Source: Agrypnia vestita
Lineage: Eukaryota; Arthropoda; Insecta; Trichoptera; Phryganeidae
DNA: 64,000 bases
Direction of reading: 5' to 3'
Assembly: GCA_016648135.1 (NCBI GenBank)
Contig: JADDOH010001555.1
Location: 248,001 to 312,000 of the forward strand
Part shown: piece by piece, positions 1 to 12,248 of the stretch
Layout of the letters: each line of letters begins with the position of its first letter
How positions within the stretch are numbered: the stretch's first letter is position 1
The notes under the pieces: model-generated
What the model was told of the DNA's origin: nothing
What the model saw: the letters and a program-made list of their open reading frames with translations, nothing else
Databases searched by the model: none
Translations under genes and position numbers: made by a program

Positions 1-2384
1 TTAATGTTAAATCTAAAGGTAACCATGCCTGTGAAAGGGAAAGTACTTACGCAAATAAGTCGTAACATATGAATCGTTTGACCTCAAAAGCTAATAACAA
101 CTCAATAAATTTAATTTGTATATGGATATACATATATTCAAACATTTTTTAAAGACCTCACGCATACTGTACTGTACCTCATTGGAGAAAAATAAGTACC
201 AAGATTGAAGTTAAATAGGAACACAATATTCTTTGCACGACAATAAATTTTATACTAACTTACTTTACATACTATATATATGGAAGTATTTTAAAATATT
301 TTGCATTATGGTATTTAAATAAATGACACATATTCATAAAACGCAAGGACATTCAAAGATATAGTTGAAGTCTTAGAGGACAAAGACACAGAAAACAAAC
401 AATTCAGAGAAAGTTTATTTAAGAACTATAAAGAACAAGACAAAAAAATTTAAGATAAGAGTACGGACATGAGAGAAGTGTTACTTGTCACTTGTTCAAT
501 TGGTCACGGTGTAAGTCATTTGTTTTAAACAATAAAGAATCGTTTTAAAGACGCAGTTTTTATAATTAAGCTATGCACTTCTACTACAAAATAAAAAATA
601 TAAGCTTTTAATCTCGGAACGATTCTTTTAATACCATCACCTTATCGTCACTTGATTGATGTATGAAAGGTTAAGCGTTAGACCAAAAAAAATATTAAAA
701 TAGAAAAAAGAAAATCGTGTTAAAATTTGCAAAATATCATAAATAACCAATTAAATTTAACTAACTATAAACATTCTTTAAAAAAAAATATGTCGTTTGC
801 CCATATATTTCATCATATTTATTTTTATAAGGTCGTACAAAGACATATATTTTTTTTTAATTATAAATCTTGTAAACAAAAGATAATAATATGTATTTAG
901 GATTAGTTTACTAAAAAATAGTATTTTTCGAGTCTGATTTTAATAAATAAGCTCAAGTGCTTTAAAATAAATTAAATTGTGAATTTGATTAAACACGAGA
1001 AAACAAAATATATATTTTTTTAATTATTTGAATATTTTTTAGGTTTTTATTTTAAAATCTTTATTGGAACCAAATCGGCCGAATTTATTACAAAAAATTA
1101 ATGCAAGTCAATAAGAGCACAAACATGATAAAAGAAAAAGAGATGGAATAAGATTGCCATCCAAGAATAAGCCCAAATCTCAAAATATATACATAAATAT
1201 CGTAAATGAAATTGCTTAAGGTCTAAATTTTAAAATATAGCTTCGAAAATTGTGTTTCGCATATTCTAGATATATTATAAATCCATCCTACAAAAATTGA
1301 AGGCGTCCCAATAAAAAAAGTCCATATAGTACATTAAGTTACAAATTGATGTTATTGTTTTAAAATGTCCTAAATAACAGTATGCACCATGTGTGGTATT
1401 TTATTTTTCATTATTTCAACTCAGTCTTGCCGAAATTCGACCTGAAATGTTGGCTAACGTAAAAAAAGTATTTATTTATCTATATTCTCTGTTAACATAT
1501 GACGATGTCACTGGGATTGCTTAATAACATGAATAAACAAAGAAAACGTAAAATTAATGTCCATAATTGGCATGTGAATATTAGAAAATAACAAAAAACA
1601 GAAATTCTGGTTATTTATTTCACTCCGTAAAATTATGTTTTTGCGTACAGACCCTTTTTATATGGACGCCTTCAATTATTGCTGTATCCAGTGTTATCTA
1701 TCTCATGTCTGTCTATAGATAATCAAATCCTTTCGTTAATTGTTAAAATGATAAGACTTGCGATCATATTCTGAGAAATGAATTTTTATTGAATTGTAAA
1801 ACAAATTAAAATATGATATTTAATTAGTAAAATATGCATTTCGGTAAAAATTGATTCCTTGTATCGATGTTTCTGGAAGAATTTTCACAAGAAAGTCACG
1901 CTCAGTTTAATCTAAGATATATAACGTTAAAGATGTTGAAAAAAGAAAAATACGTTGCAAACTTTTAGGCTACTTAAAACTACGTGTAAGTATATAATAA
2001 AAAATTTCGTTCAAGAATAAATCAAATACTGGAAGATGGCTCTGTTAAAAGCTTCTATAAATGAAGAGCGTTTATGAGAAGATGTATAAAAGTTGACAAA
2101 GCAAGCGTGGTTTGCCGGAACAGAGGAGCGTGGCGTTCTATTATCTCTTCCTTGCCGTGTTAGTCATTCACGAATCTGACCAATTTTTTTTATTCAATTT
2201 TGAGGATTAACATATGGCAAAATATCAGCCACAACCATATACTAGAACTGCGATATCCTTAATTATTGTATTCACGCTAGTTGTTTAAATTTAAGTAGTA
2301 CCGTGTTAGACCACTTCCTTTTTAAGATAATAATAATATTTTCAATATCAAAACAAAGCGGCAACTATACTTGCATTCTGTTTA
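1..2384. other. AT-rich intergenic DNA, nothing recognised
   Basis: No open frame of note, RNA gene or repeat with clear ends was found. The stretch is A/T-dominated with homopolymer runs. It may hold distal regulatory sequence for the cuticle gene downstream, but nothing in it shows this. Confidence 0.6.
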
Positions 2385-2540
2385 AAAAATAGAGATGCGA
2401 ACACTATTCACATTATTCTTACTATTTTCAAAATAAGCTAAACGCTTGTACTAAATAAAAATAGGAGTAACTGGTGTCCTGAAATGGGACTCGAACCAGA
2501 TCGCAAGACAAGCGTCATGATTACTACACCAACAAGCTAC
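2385..2540 (-). repeat. SINE family A, copy 1 (tRNA-derived)
   Basis: On the minus strand the head (2540 down to 2471) reads like a degenerate tRNA. It has an A-box-like TAGCTTGTTGG and an exact-looking B box GGTTCGAGTCC (2487-2497, reverse complement). A body then shares sequence with the copies at 4203 and 59774, including a GAAAATAGTAAGAAT block and a TTCGCATCTCTATTTT block before an A/T-rich tail. A tRNA-like head plus a shared body in three unlinked copies is the signature of a Pol III SINE. It lies about 350 bp upstream of the cuticle gene's TATA box, in the opposite orientation. Confidence 0.75.
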
Positions 2541-2699
2541 TTTGCAAAAGCATTGAAAATATTTCTTTCTGCTATTTTTTTATTTAAAAATGATGATCCA
2601 CTTTTTTGCAGTAAATATTAAAAATATGTTCGTATATTTGGATAATCTATGTTGATCGTTGATGGTCCAAGCACGCATGAAGCTGCCATATATTCAAAG

Positions 2700-2893
2700 A
2701 CAGCTGACTCACGAGTTGACTTTCTTTTGATTAGCATAATATATCGCAGATTCCTCTGGTTTCGTCACGCCTCGACCTTTGTGTCGGCGTGAAATACAAC
2801 CTGCGCTACCGGAGCCCATTGTTGCAATGAAGATGCTCTCATCCTCCCAGAGATGCTGCGGAGCTGCCCCGGGCGGTGGTGGTGGCAAGCGGG
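2700..2893 (+). promoter_or_regulatory. Proximal upstream region of the cuticle gene
   Basis: A GC-richer patch (about 2760-2890, with GCCCCGGGCGG and repeated GGT) directly precedes the TATA box at 2894. Its composition differs sharply from the AT-rich flanks. At 2775-2785 a CGACCTTTGTG stretch resembles an inverted nuclear-receptor half-site (CAAAGGTCG). Ecdysone-cascade receptors are known to drive cuticle genes, but the match is imperfect and the role is inferred. Confidence 0.4.
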
Positions 2894-2930
2894 TATAAAA
2901 GATGCAGCATTGTCTGAGATGGGCATCAGT
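2894..2930 (+). promoter_or_regulatory. Core promoter: TATA box and arthropod initiator
   Basis: TATAAAA at 2894-2900 is followed by the arthropod initiator TCAGT at 2926-2930. That puts +1 at about A2928, some 34 bp downstream of the first T of the TATA box. The 5' UTR would be about 53 nt to the ATG at 2981. Spacing and motif agree with a strong, developmentally regulated insect promoter. Confidence 0.8.
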
Positions 2931-2980
2931 CAATCGTCTCTTCTTCGACACTTGTGAGATAACACAGTACAATCAACAAA

Positions 2981-4915
2981 ATGAAGGCGGTACGGTTAAC
3001 ACTAAATATTCTTGTTTCTTTTTTTTTTTCTCATTTTGCAAGTGCGATCATATTTTAATCTTATCTTTAATCACATATAATAATCTGTAGTGAAAACATG
3101 TGAAAAATATTTTTGAAATTGTTTGGATTTTTACTACATTAATTTTCAAAAAATTGTGAATTTTATAAACCAAAATCACTTTAACTTATCGATATATTTA
3201 AAAAATACACTTCAGAGAATATCTTGTTATGGTTCATCGAAAAAAATATAATCCTTTTTATATTTTTGTTACATTTTCAATAATTTTACAGCATCTTAAA
3301 AAAATTTGTTTTGTCTTCGAATTATGTGTCTTCCGAGTATTAATTACATTTTTTCATTGCAGACATTCTTCTTCCTTTTCTTCGTGGTAGCAGTAGCTCT
3401 GGCCGCTCCTCAGAAGGACGTCCAAATCGTCAAATACGAAAACGACAATATTGGAATCGGAGGATACAAATATGCGTAAGACTTTATTTTTGCTTAACTT
3501 AGTACGTAACGCAACTTATTTGTTTATCATATATTATTTATTGCTAAAAAAAAACAATTTAATACCGTACATCTGACAAAAATATAAATTATTATTTTTA
3601 TTAAGGCATTAGAATTTTGTTTTGAATTTAATTCACATTCATATGTTGTGTAAGATATATATTACATCTATAATTTTAGACGTATTCAAAGTGTTATATT
3701 TAAAAAAAATTAGCAGTCAATGTAGAAATACCATAAAGTAATTGCTAATCAGAAAGTCTTAAGGTTAACTTAGTATATTAATAATTAGACTTCAAATCCA
3801 ATTATAAAACGTTTTTCTCATGTAACATATGACGTGTAACATATCACCACTTTGAACGGTTAGATTAATTAACTTAATTGCTCGTCCGAATCTTGATGAA
3901 AGGTTGTTTATGAATTATTATGCAGGTAAAATCTCTATGATCGAGGAGACAGGATAATGACGGGATTCTTACGAAATGTGTATGTCTTAATGTCGTTGCC
4001 TCTACATAATAGTCATTCTGCAATATCAGCACACAAAATGTGAATTTTAGTTAGTTATTTTATTCATACACCCTTAGAGTTTTTATATGGAAGAAATTAA
4101 AAAAGTTAAAAATTAATGAAAGAAGTAAAACAAAATAGTGCAATAAAAATACAGTATAATTAGTTACAATAATGTAATTTAAAGTTTAAATTTTTAAGTC
4201 GAGTAGCTTGTTGGTGTAATAGTCATGACTTTTGCATAATGATCTGGTGGTTGGGGTCTTGCTTTAGTTTTAGGGTTGGTTTTAGCTTAGTTTGAAAAAA
4301 TTAGGAATATTGATGCGACGTATTTTGTGTTCGCATCTCAATTTTAAAAAAATTTAAAGTTTATCCGTTAAGGTCACAAGTACCTAACTAAACATTCGAA
4401 TGCTCACTTGTTTTTTAAGAGCAGCCATCGTATTTATACTAAGTAAATCTACAGATTAAATTCGTTTCCAATATCATGCAATCTCTATAAACATGATTTG
4501 TTCATAAAATTAGAGTGAGAGGAATTTACATAAAATTGAGCATGATATTTCATACCATAATGGTATGGTAGACTATAATTAGTCATGTTCACCAAACTAG
4601 TACAATTCACAAGCCTTTTTATTATTTTATATATTTATTTATAATAATTAAATATCACAAATTTTAACACGTTGCGATAGATCTGTTGAAATAAGCGATC
4701 ATGCATTTTTTTTAACTTCTAGCTTTGAGACCAGCGACGGAACAGCTCGCCAGGAGCAAGCTGAACTGAAGAACGCTGGCTCTGAAAACGAAGCCCTCTC
4801 AGTCACCGGAAGCTTCACATGGGTCGGTGACGACGGCAAGCAGTACACCGTCACCTACATCGCCGACGAGAACGGCTTCCAGCCCCAAGGAGAGCATCTC
4901 CCCAAGGCCCCTTAA
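2981..4915 (+). CDS. RR-1 cuticular protein (chitin-binding, CPR family), three exons
   Basis: The gene encodes a secreted structural protein of the larval or soft cuticle that binds chitin. Exons are 2981-2989 (M-K-A only), 3363-3475 and 4723-4915. The joined frame gives 104 residues. Introns are GT-AG: 2990-3362 (phase 0, inside the signal peptide) and 3476-4722 (splitting codon 41). Residues 1-17 form a very hydrophobic signal peptide, with likely cleavage before APQ, leaving about 87 mature residues. Residues 38-101 form the chitin_bind_4 domain. The extended RR consensus G-x7-D-G-x6-Y-x-A-D-x2-G-F-x-P fits exactly at residues 70-95, and the short acidic domain marks RR-1. Length and the 3-codon first exon are typical of insect larval cuticle protein genes. 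Exon 3 is rich in C/G at third positions, unlike the surroundings, which suggests high expression. A SINE sits in intron 2. The splice sites are read from sequence and not confirmed by transcripts. Confidence 0.93.
4203..4360 (+). repeat. SINE family A, copy 2, inside intron 2 of the cuticle gene
   Basis: The head carries the A-box-like TAGCTTGTTGG and a decayed B box (GGTTGGGGTCT in place of GGTTCGAGTCC). The body has the family's AGGAATATTGATGCGACG and TTCGCATCTCAATTTT blocks, as in the copies at 2385 and 59774. It is in the sense orientation within the 1.25-kb intron. The B-box decay suggests it is an old copy that is no longer transcribed by Pol III. Confidence 0.7.
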
Positions 4916-5008
4916 ACTGCCCCTAAAGACTTGAACTATTTAATTTACACCCCTACCAAGGCTGTCCCGTATCTCAACTGAATTTTACCTTCAAAGTGCC
5001 AACAGATC

Positions 5009-5042
5009 AATAAATACTATTTAATATATCATTAAATAGTAT
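5009..5042 (+). terminator. Poly(A) signal and perfect hairpin ending the cuticle gene
   Basis: AATAAA at 5009-5014 lies about 95 nt after the stop codon. It is followed immediately by ATACTATTTAAT (5014-5025), a 5-nt loop and its exact complement ATTAAATAGTAT (5031-5042). Cleavage would normally fall 10-30 nt after the signal, inside this hairpin. A second AATAAA lies at 5338-5343 and could serve as a distal site. Confidence 0.65.
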
Positions 5043-7982
5043 ATTTACAAAATAAGTTCCACGTCAGCTGATATTTAACAGCTTTCCTGTGATACACACA
5101 TTTTTATTTTACCGAACAAAATTGATTATTATTTTACATATTTCATCAATACTCTGTCGAGCTGAAAAATTATAAATTGTATAAACTACTATTTCCCAAT
5201 TTTTCCTTGTTATTCTTGCAGTTCTCAAATCATGCGATGTCAGTCAATATTTGCTCGATTTTCTTTTTGCGAATTTCGTACGAATTTTGGCCGACCGCAT
5301 CGACTTGTGACAGTCACTGTTTGTATATTTTCTAATCAATAAATAATATTTTTATAAATGACCTATTTTATTGGATAATCGAAGATTCTCATTGCGTCAG
5401 ACTAATAAAATGCAGGCGGTACTGTGCCAAGATTTGGCCTTTAAAGGTGCTCATCGTGTGATCATGGATCACCTTTTTAACTCTTCAGAAAACCTTTCAA
5501 AATTGACAAGAAATTCCACATCACTATTAAGTTTTGGAATTAAATACATGAAATATTGTAGGTGGGTAGAAAGGCCACTCATCATTAGGTAATAATGAAT
5601 TTATAACGCACATACTCGAGCGTAATAAATTTATCAATTTATTATCTTTAAATAAAAATTACGTTTTACTTTCTGGTTAAAAACGTTAACGTATAAAGGT
5701 TAACTATTAACGATGAATTTTATCATGAAATATGATGCAATATGACTAAGAAATATGATATGAAGGAAATCTTAAATGCACAAGGTATTTTTGAATCAAA
5801 ATATCTGCATTAAACACGGTGCTTTAATAAATTATGCAGTGATTAAAATAATTATATACTAAATTCACAAAGACACATTTAAATAAAAATCTATAACAAC
5901 TAAGTATACCTTTCATTATGGATAGATGGTTCATTCTTGTCTTAGCTTGCAATGTATAACTTTCATCTCATAAATATTCATTACGACAAATAATATCCTT
6001 AGATGGATATGCAAGAACACAGATGCAAATACCAGCATTGCAATTCAAAATTATTAACGAGATATTTGCAATCGCACACATACGATGCACTTCGAAATAC
6101 AATTACAGAAATAGCAGTTTGCGTACTTCTATGCCACCAATTATTGCGATGGACGCTGACTATTTGACATTCGACATAATTTCTTAACACGACGTCACAG
6201 AGATATTTTGACACAGAATTGCTAAATACGAATTTGCATACATGACAATATTACATTAATATTGTATTCCGAACACGGTTTCATCTGACGCAAGCACTTT
6301 ATCAAATTTTTATTACCTTTCTTTGGTAATGGTGAACGAAAAAAGCGTGGAATAATAAATTGCCTTTTATCTGAGATGACATAGGAGAGGAACAGATAAG
6401 ATCAGGATTCTGTGGCGAGAAAGAAAGTTACTCGCAGATTGTATTGTGCCGGGACCACACCTAGACGTAAAGAGATCAAAGTTAATCAAAGGGGATAGCC
6501 ACAAAGGAGAGAAAGAATGGAGGTAGAAACCGTGTGAGGTGTGGAAAAGCGTACAATAAAGGTGTTTAATTCGATTTTATTTTAAATTTATTTATTATTT
6601 TTATTTTAAAATATGTTACAACATATTCAAGTTAATCGCGTTAAAAACAACGAACAATAATATTTATATGTTAGTTCGGAATTTTTAAATTAAATCTAAT
6701 AATTTTGAATACCGACCTACGCATGTATTTAACTGAAAAACAATGTTGTCTATTAAAAAATATATATTTGAAAATTAAAAATAAAATAAAATATTTCGTT
6801 TTAAATCACTTTATTGCCAATAATAAAATGGTTTCAAACTAACTATTTTATTTTATTTTTAATTTAAAATGATGTCAAGCCACTTAGTGTTTTCTTGCTT
6901 TGATAATTTTTATATTTTCTTTTTTTTTATGTTTCTAAATGTATTATCAGAGTTCAAATTTAGTCTATATTAATATAAAATTTATGGGTGTGTAGCGGAT
7001 TATGTCACCAAGGTATACAATGTTTAGTTGTTTTTTATTGAATACATCAACGTACGCCAAAATATACTTTTTTTCAATAAAAATGTTAATTTTCTTTTTT
7101 GTTTCAATTTTAAATATATTCATGTAACTGTAAAATTCAGTGTTTTTTGTTATTAATTGAAAGCGGTAATCAACTCCCTCATTTCAAGTATGTATAAATC
7201 TCTCTTTTCAAACAAAAAAAAACTGTTGATATCACAGTGTATTCCGAGATAAATAATATCTACTTCAGAAGATCTCATGACGTAAGTTCTAAAAAATCTC
7301 AATGCTCTCGAACAGAGATCTGGAAACTATCTTCCATTTTATATTTACAGATACAATGAAAGTATTTAGTGGATACGATAACTCCTGTAGTTCTCATCAT
7401 ATTTCGTTCCAACTTTCCGTCCTGTTTTATAATAGTTTAAATGGTTGGTCAAAAAAAAATACTCTGTTCACGGAGTCGAACTAGTACTGAGAAAATGTGC
7501 GCGTAAGTGATTGGTCGAAGATAAGACGCTAAAGCTGCGTTTACATTACAATTTAGTTTGTTCGTGCAACTCGTACCGTTTAAACGTGTTCCGTTGCTAT
7601 TACTGAGATCGAAATACACAGACGTAATGTCGGAAAATTTAATAATAAATGTAGGAAGCGACAACAAAGACGTTCGTATGGTGAATAAATCATTATTTTA
7701 TATTAAAATTAAAAATGTATGTAAAATAGGTAAGACGGAATAAACAACTTGGTGATGCTCTTCCATGTTCCGAGAAATAGATCATCCCATACACAAGATA
7801 CATTTTTATATCGCACATGCAAAGCTTTCAATAATAATTGTATCGATATTGACATCTTCAACATTGGTCTTACTGAATTTAAAAGAATGCTTTATATTAC
7901 ATGAACTAAATCGACTTTGACCGTTCACTCACTATATCTAATCTTCTCTTCCTCCACCTATCCTGACTCCTGTCTTCACCCA
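5043..7982. other. Intergenic DNA without a recognised gene
   Basis: AT-rich sequence. A GATA-containing, purine-rich block lies at about 6355-6545. On the minus strand at about 7445-7475 there is a tRNA-like B-box sequence (AGTTCGACTCC) that could be a SINE relic. No frame has protein-family features. Confidence 0.5.
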
Positions 7983-8436
7983 TTGTTTAACTCATTTATT
8001 GATATACTTTTTCTTTTTTCACATTCCATCACTTACCATTATTTAGTCTTAACATTGTTTGTTGCCTACTACTATTCATTAATTAATTCAAAAAAATTAA
8101 CTTAAAAATATCTTATCTAACTTTGTTCTTAACATCTGTGAATCTTTTTAATTGGTCTATGAAATGAACACTATGCTTTTACATTATATGTTTAAAAATC
8201 TGTTAAAAAATTGTTCAACTCATTTATTGATATACTTTTTCTTTTTTCACATTCAATCACTTACCATTATTCAGTCTTAACATTGTTTGTTGCCTACTAC
8301 TATTCATTAATTATTCAAAAAAATTAACTTAAAAATATCTTATCTAACTTTGTTCTTAACATCTGTGAATCTTTTTAATTGGTCTATGAAATGAACACTA
8401 TGCTTTTACATTATATGTTTAAAAAACTGTTAAAAT
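7983..8436. repeat. Direct tandem duplication, two units of about 228 bp
   Basis: The segment 7983-8210 is repeated head to tail at 8211-8436, with only a few substitutions and a 4-bp deletion (TTAATTAATTC against TTAATTATTC at the middle). Both units contain the blocks TATACTTTTTCTTTTTTCAC, GTTGCCTACTACTATTCATT and TTGGTCTATGAAATGAACAC. High identity implies a recent duplication. The unit does not resemble a known element and has no coding capacity. Confidence 0.9.
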
Positions 8437-8902
8437 CCCTTAATAAATAAATAAATATAATAAATGAATTAAACAGTATGATTTTCTTTTTCTAATTCAT
8501 AATTTATTCCTATCGTTAAAACAATTGCAATCAATTTGCGTTTTATTATTTATAGTTAATATAGTCGGAAGCAAAATTGGTGAAAATTATAAAGAAGCGC
8601 AATGTGAACGCGTCTTATACTCCAAACCAATATGTGATGCTCACATGACCTTATGAGAATTTTGTCCTTATCGTTTATATGCAGTTGAATGACAGAAAAA
8701 GCACCTTGCTAAATCGATTCCGTGAATACAGTATAGTTAAATATTGGACCTAGAAGTCAACACGACTCACACATGATGAAATATATCTGATTATTTAATG
8801 AATTTCTCCGATATATTGTCAAGATGAAACTTCACTGGAAGAAATTGCACATTATACATAAAAAATTACGCAAGAAAAACTGGTTATTGGCTTATTATTT
8901 TA

Positions 8903-9214
8903 GTTTTTACTACCTTTCTTTTAACTGCGTCTGCTTGTCTACTTGTCTGCTTGTCTGCCGAAAAAACTTTAGATCGATTTTGAACCCTTTTTCCGTGACC
9001 AATCGAGTTGAAACTTTGCAGGCAGACTCGTGACGACGATAAAAATGATCTAACAAATTTTCGGTTAAAAAAAATTAATTATAGTATAATTTTGGATTCT
9101 TCGATATTTTAACGATTTATATATTGGTAAATTTTCGAGCCCGACGCGTGGAGTAGGCGCGGAACCTGTTTCAATGAGAAAGGGAGTATAATAAAAACTT
9201 GTTTTTTATGGGTT
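8903..9214 (-). repeat. Dispersed repeat family E1, copy 1 (MITE-like)
   Basis: This is the reverse complement of the family also found at 19328-19826, 38151-38810, 62155-62295 and 62915-63216. Diagnostic pieces are the CCATAAAAA(A)CAAGTTTTTA start, the ATTCTATTTTCGGTTAA-like middle and the 3' part with CACGAGTCTGC, AAGTTTCAGCTCGATTGG and AAATCGATC. Both termini carry related sequence around TTTTTACT..CCCTTT, in inverted orientation, so it is probably a short inverted-terminal-repeat element. It contains no transposase. Confidence 0.7.
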
Positions 9215-9299
9215 AGTTTTTTTTATTATTAATTTCATATTGGTAAAATACGTAGAAAATAAATACTCGGTATAAAAGGTTGGGTGAGGTTAAAATTAA

Positions 9300-9640
9300 A
9301 AACATTTTTCGCGACTGGACAGTCAAGTGGAGTGCGTCTGAAAAATAGTCGAGTAATCCCTAATGCACCTTGTGTATATGAAGAAACACGGCGACTGAGA
9401 TTGAAACGTATGTGGGGACCGATGGCATCGCGGGGGAAAAGGACAAAGGCCCTTGCGGGAGCGCGAGGCTCGCGAGGTGTTAATGTATTACCGTGAGGTA
9501 CCGCAACTATCGCCATTAGAGAGAGGAGCCCACAAAGGTAATGCGGACTCGGGTGACGTCAGCGAGGGACGCCTGCCGTCTGCGAATGCGAATTCTTACT
9601 GCGACATTTGTGATCCAAAAAAATAATTTCAGTATACGTA
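9300..9640. promoter_or_regulatory. GC-balanced block with a perfect CRE palindrome
   Basis: About 300 bp of clearly higher GC content than the flanks (for example GGGAGCGCGAGGCTCGCGAGG near 9456-9478), with TGACGTCA at 9554-9561. Frames are open on both strands over 9235-9516, but neither shows a domain or codon signature, so I read the openness as a composition effect. A promoter or enhancer of a gene outside the window is possible. Confidence 0.35.
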
Positions 9641-9649
9641 GTGAATTTG

Positions 9650-11105
9650 AAATACATTTTATATCATAACATAAATAAATAAAATTGCATTGATCCGTTA
9701 AATGTATTGCTAGCGAAAACTGAAGACACTTGTAATTGATATATTAATTTGAATTTGAAATATGTAACGTATAATTTTTTATGTTTTGGAAAATTCGTGA
9801 GTAGGGTTCGTGTTAGACTAGAACTAGAAATATTAGAAAAAAGAATATCGGGCTCTTAAACCCAGAAATTTTTATTGTCAGTACCGCGTTATCAAGAAAA
9901 CCACAATAACAACATAAATATATATTTTTTGTGAGTCATCAATTTTTGGTAGCCTCAATATATTAATAAATAGTTTTAAGTATAACTGATAGTTGACATA
10001 TTTAAGCAGAAAAAATTACCACAATTTTAGAATTAATTAATCTATAAATAATGATAATAAAATACGATTAGATACAACAAATATTGGACCATGGCCCTAT
10101 CAAAAGGACAAATGTTCAAAATGTGTCCGAAGCAAATGTGGCTGTGCCAACATAGAAGAATGATGATCTTCGTCCTCTGTCTACCCGTGCGAAGAAAAGG
10201 AGCGATGGTTAGTTAAATATTTAGTTCAGTGTTTTGACACTGAACTAAATATTTGTGTAATCATTACATTTGTGTAATCAATACGTATCTAGCATCCATA
10301 CACGCTTGAATTACGGATGTAGAATGTTTTCCCATCTCATTATATTTCCTCTTTCGTGTAATTCGGGTCCATTATGTAAAATGTTAAGTACCTAAGAACA
10401 ATTTTTAAAAATAAACGTCAACAACACATATTTCTATCCTAACACACAACCTTGTATAAAAAAATGTTTAAGTGTGTTATTCTTAATATTACAAGTGATA
10501 TTCAAATGTTCCATTTTGTCATTACATTTGCTGTTATTTTTTCTGACACACACGAAAAAATCATTGTCAACTGTATTAACACAAAAACCCAACTGAGAAA
10601 GCAGATCTTAATTAATTTATTAGCTCTTTAAACTGTATTTTTTTATAATTTAATATACGCGAACATATAATTTTTTTTTACATATACCTATTATTTTCAA
10701 TTTCGCTATTTTTTTTGAAATAATTAATGTATATTTTTTTTTACCCTATTTTCAATATTTATTTTATTTGGAATTCAAAATTATTTCAAAATTTGTTTTA
10801 TTTGAGGATCTTTTATGGACAATGTCGAAATAATCATAATATATACTAGCACCCACGCAGTCTTCACTACTTAACCATCTATACAAAGAAGCCTTACATG
10901 AGGTAATTACATGAACCTTTTTTTGAATATATCCACCAATATTCAACCTAAACCTAGTTACACTAGTGAAAATTAAAATTTGAGCTTTCATTTTCTACAT
11001 CTGTTCTAGTGCACCCAGTTCTACTGATTGTCAAATATACCAAATAATAATCTTATCATTATCGATTCGTTAAGTATGATTAAAACTTTTTATTTTTTTA
11101 TTCGA
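9650..11105. other. AT-rich intergenic DNA with one strong hairpin
   Basis: No gene was recognised. At 10215-10231 and 10238-10254 there is a perfect 17-bp inverted repeat (left arm AAATATTTAGTTCAGTG) with a 6-nt loop. A short direct repeat TTTGTGTAATCA (10252 and 10269) follows. The hairpin may be a small foldback relic. Confidence 0.55.
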
Positions 11106-11410
11106 TTTCATGATTTTTTTATTTCCCATCAGCGATCCACGACAGTATCATCAACTGTTGATTTCGTGCAGTAGGAACACCCATTATAGGGCGGCAAGGA
11201 TGACAAAGGCTGTCGCGGGAAACCTGTGTGCTAATGCCGCCGTAAAAGGGGATGAAAGCACCCGTGTAATGTTTGATAACACGCCGCCAGAAGCAGCCTT
11301 TGTAGAGCCTCTTTTACTTAGTTTATTATTCCGTGCAGTTTCTTCGGATGCATTAGTTGTGCATTTCTGGTATTTAAAAATACATTATTTTTTACAACAT
11401 TAGTTTTGAA
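11106..11410 (+). other. GC-balanced block with a 97-codon open frame, unassigned
   Basis: The frame 11110-11403 stays open through a GC-richer patch (11140-11350) and contains a stretch reading MTKAVAGNLCANAAVKGDES. I do not recognise a domain. There is no signal peptide, and the final third is hydrophobic and low in complexity. It could be an exon fragment, an old transposon piece or chance. Confidence 0.15.
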
Positions 11411-12248
11411 TGCTCCACCCCACATTCACCTTAGAATATTTCAGTTTAAATCCTCGCAATAACGAAAATGTAATAAGTTTACTTTATTATTAAACTTAAT
11501 GCTGCTGACTTGTTAAGGTGAAATATAAATAAATTAAACAAAAACTTTGATCTGTAAAAAGGTCATGGAAATATCTCAGCCGAAGTTTACATAATGAATT
11601 TTAATTATCAAAAATTATGCAATTTTTATTTGAGAAGGTTTTTTTATTATTTGGTTTTGGTTTTTTTATTATTTAATGTAATATACCCTCGTACGGCGTG
11701 CCGTTATCTAAGTGTTTTTCCTTTTAAAAAACACTGAAACTCATCCTTATGGTAGACATTGGAATAATATACGAAACATTTAGCAATAAAGTGGTTCTAG
11801 ATAGATTAACTAAGCCCCTTCTTTAGGCGATTGATTGGATCACGGCGGAAATATATACCCCCTCTCATGTATTAAATATTATTTATTTATTATTATTATC
11901 ATAATAGTATTTATCTGTGCATAGTTAAATCCCCTATTTTTACAATAGACGTAGTTTCTTTAAATTTTTCAAAATTTCGTTCAAAACCTTCTAAAAGCGC
12001 GAATTATTTATTAAAACACTTTATTTTTGTATATGTATGAGTATGTCCTTTCATATATTTTGTTAAATTTATAAGCTATCAGTAATTTACTAAACAAGTC
12101 AAACCTATCAGCCGTAGAACCAAAAATGTTTCTATATTTTGGTGGTCTGCGGGTTTACCCAAAAAACTCACCACAAGAAACGAGCGATTTGTATCTGTTA
12201 TTGATTTAATCATAAATAAAAATCCATAAATATTTTTAAAACCATATA
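11411..12248. other. AT-rich intergenic DNA
   Basis: No feature could be supported here. A small patch (11690-11860) is somewhat richer in GC, but it has no recognisable motif or frame. Confidence 0.5.

Noticed and set aside
2709..2972. An 87-codon frame on the minus strand over the cuticle promoter.
   Set aside because: It overlaps the TATA box and initiator of a well-supported gene and has no family features.
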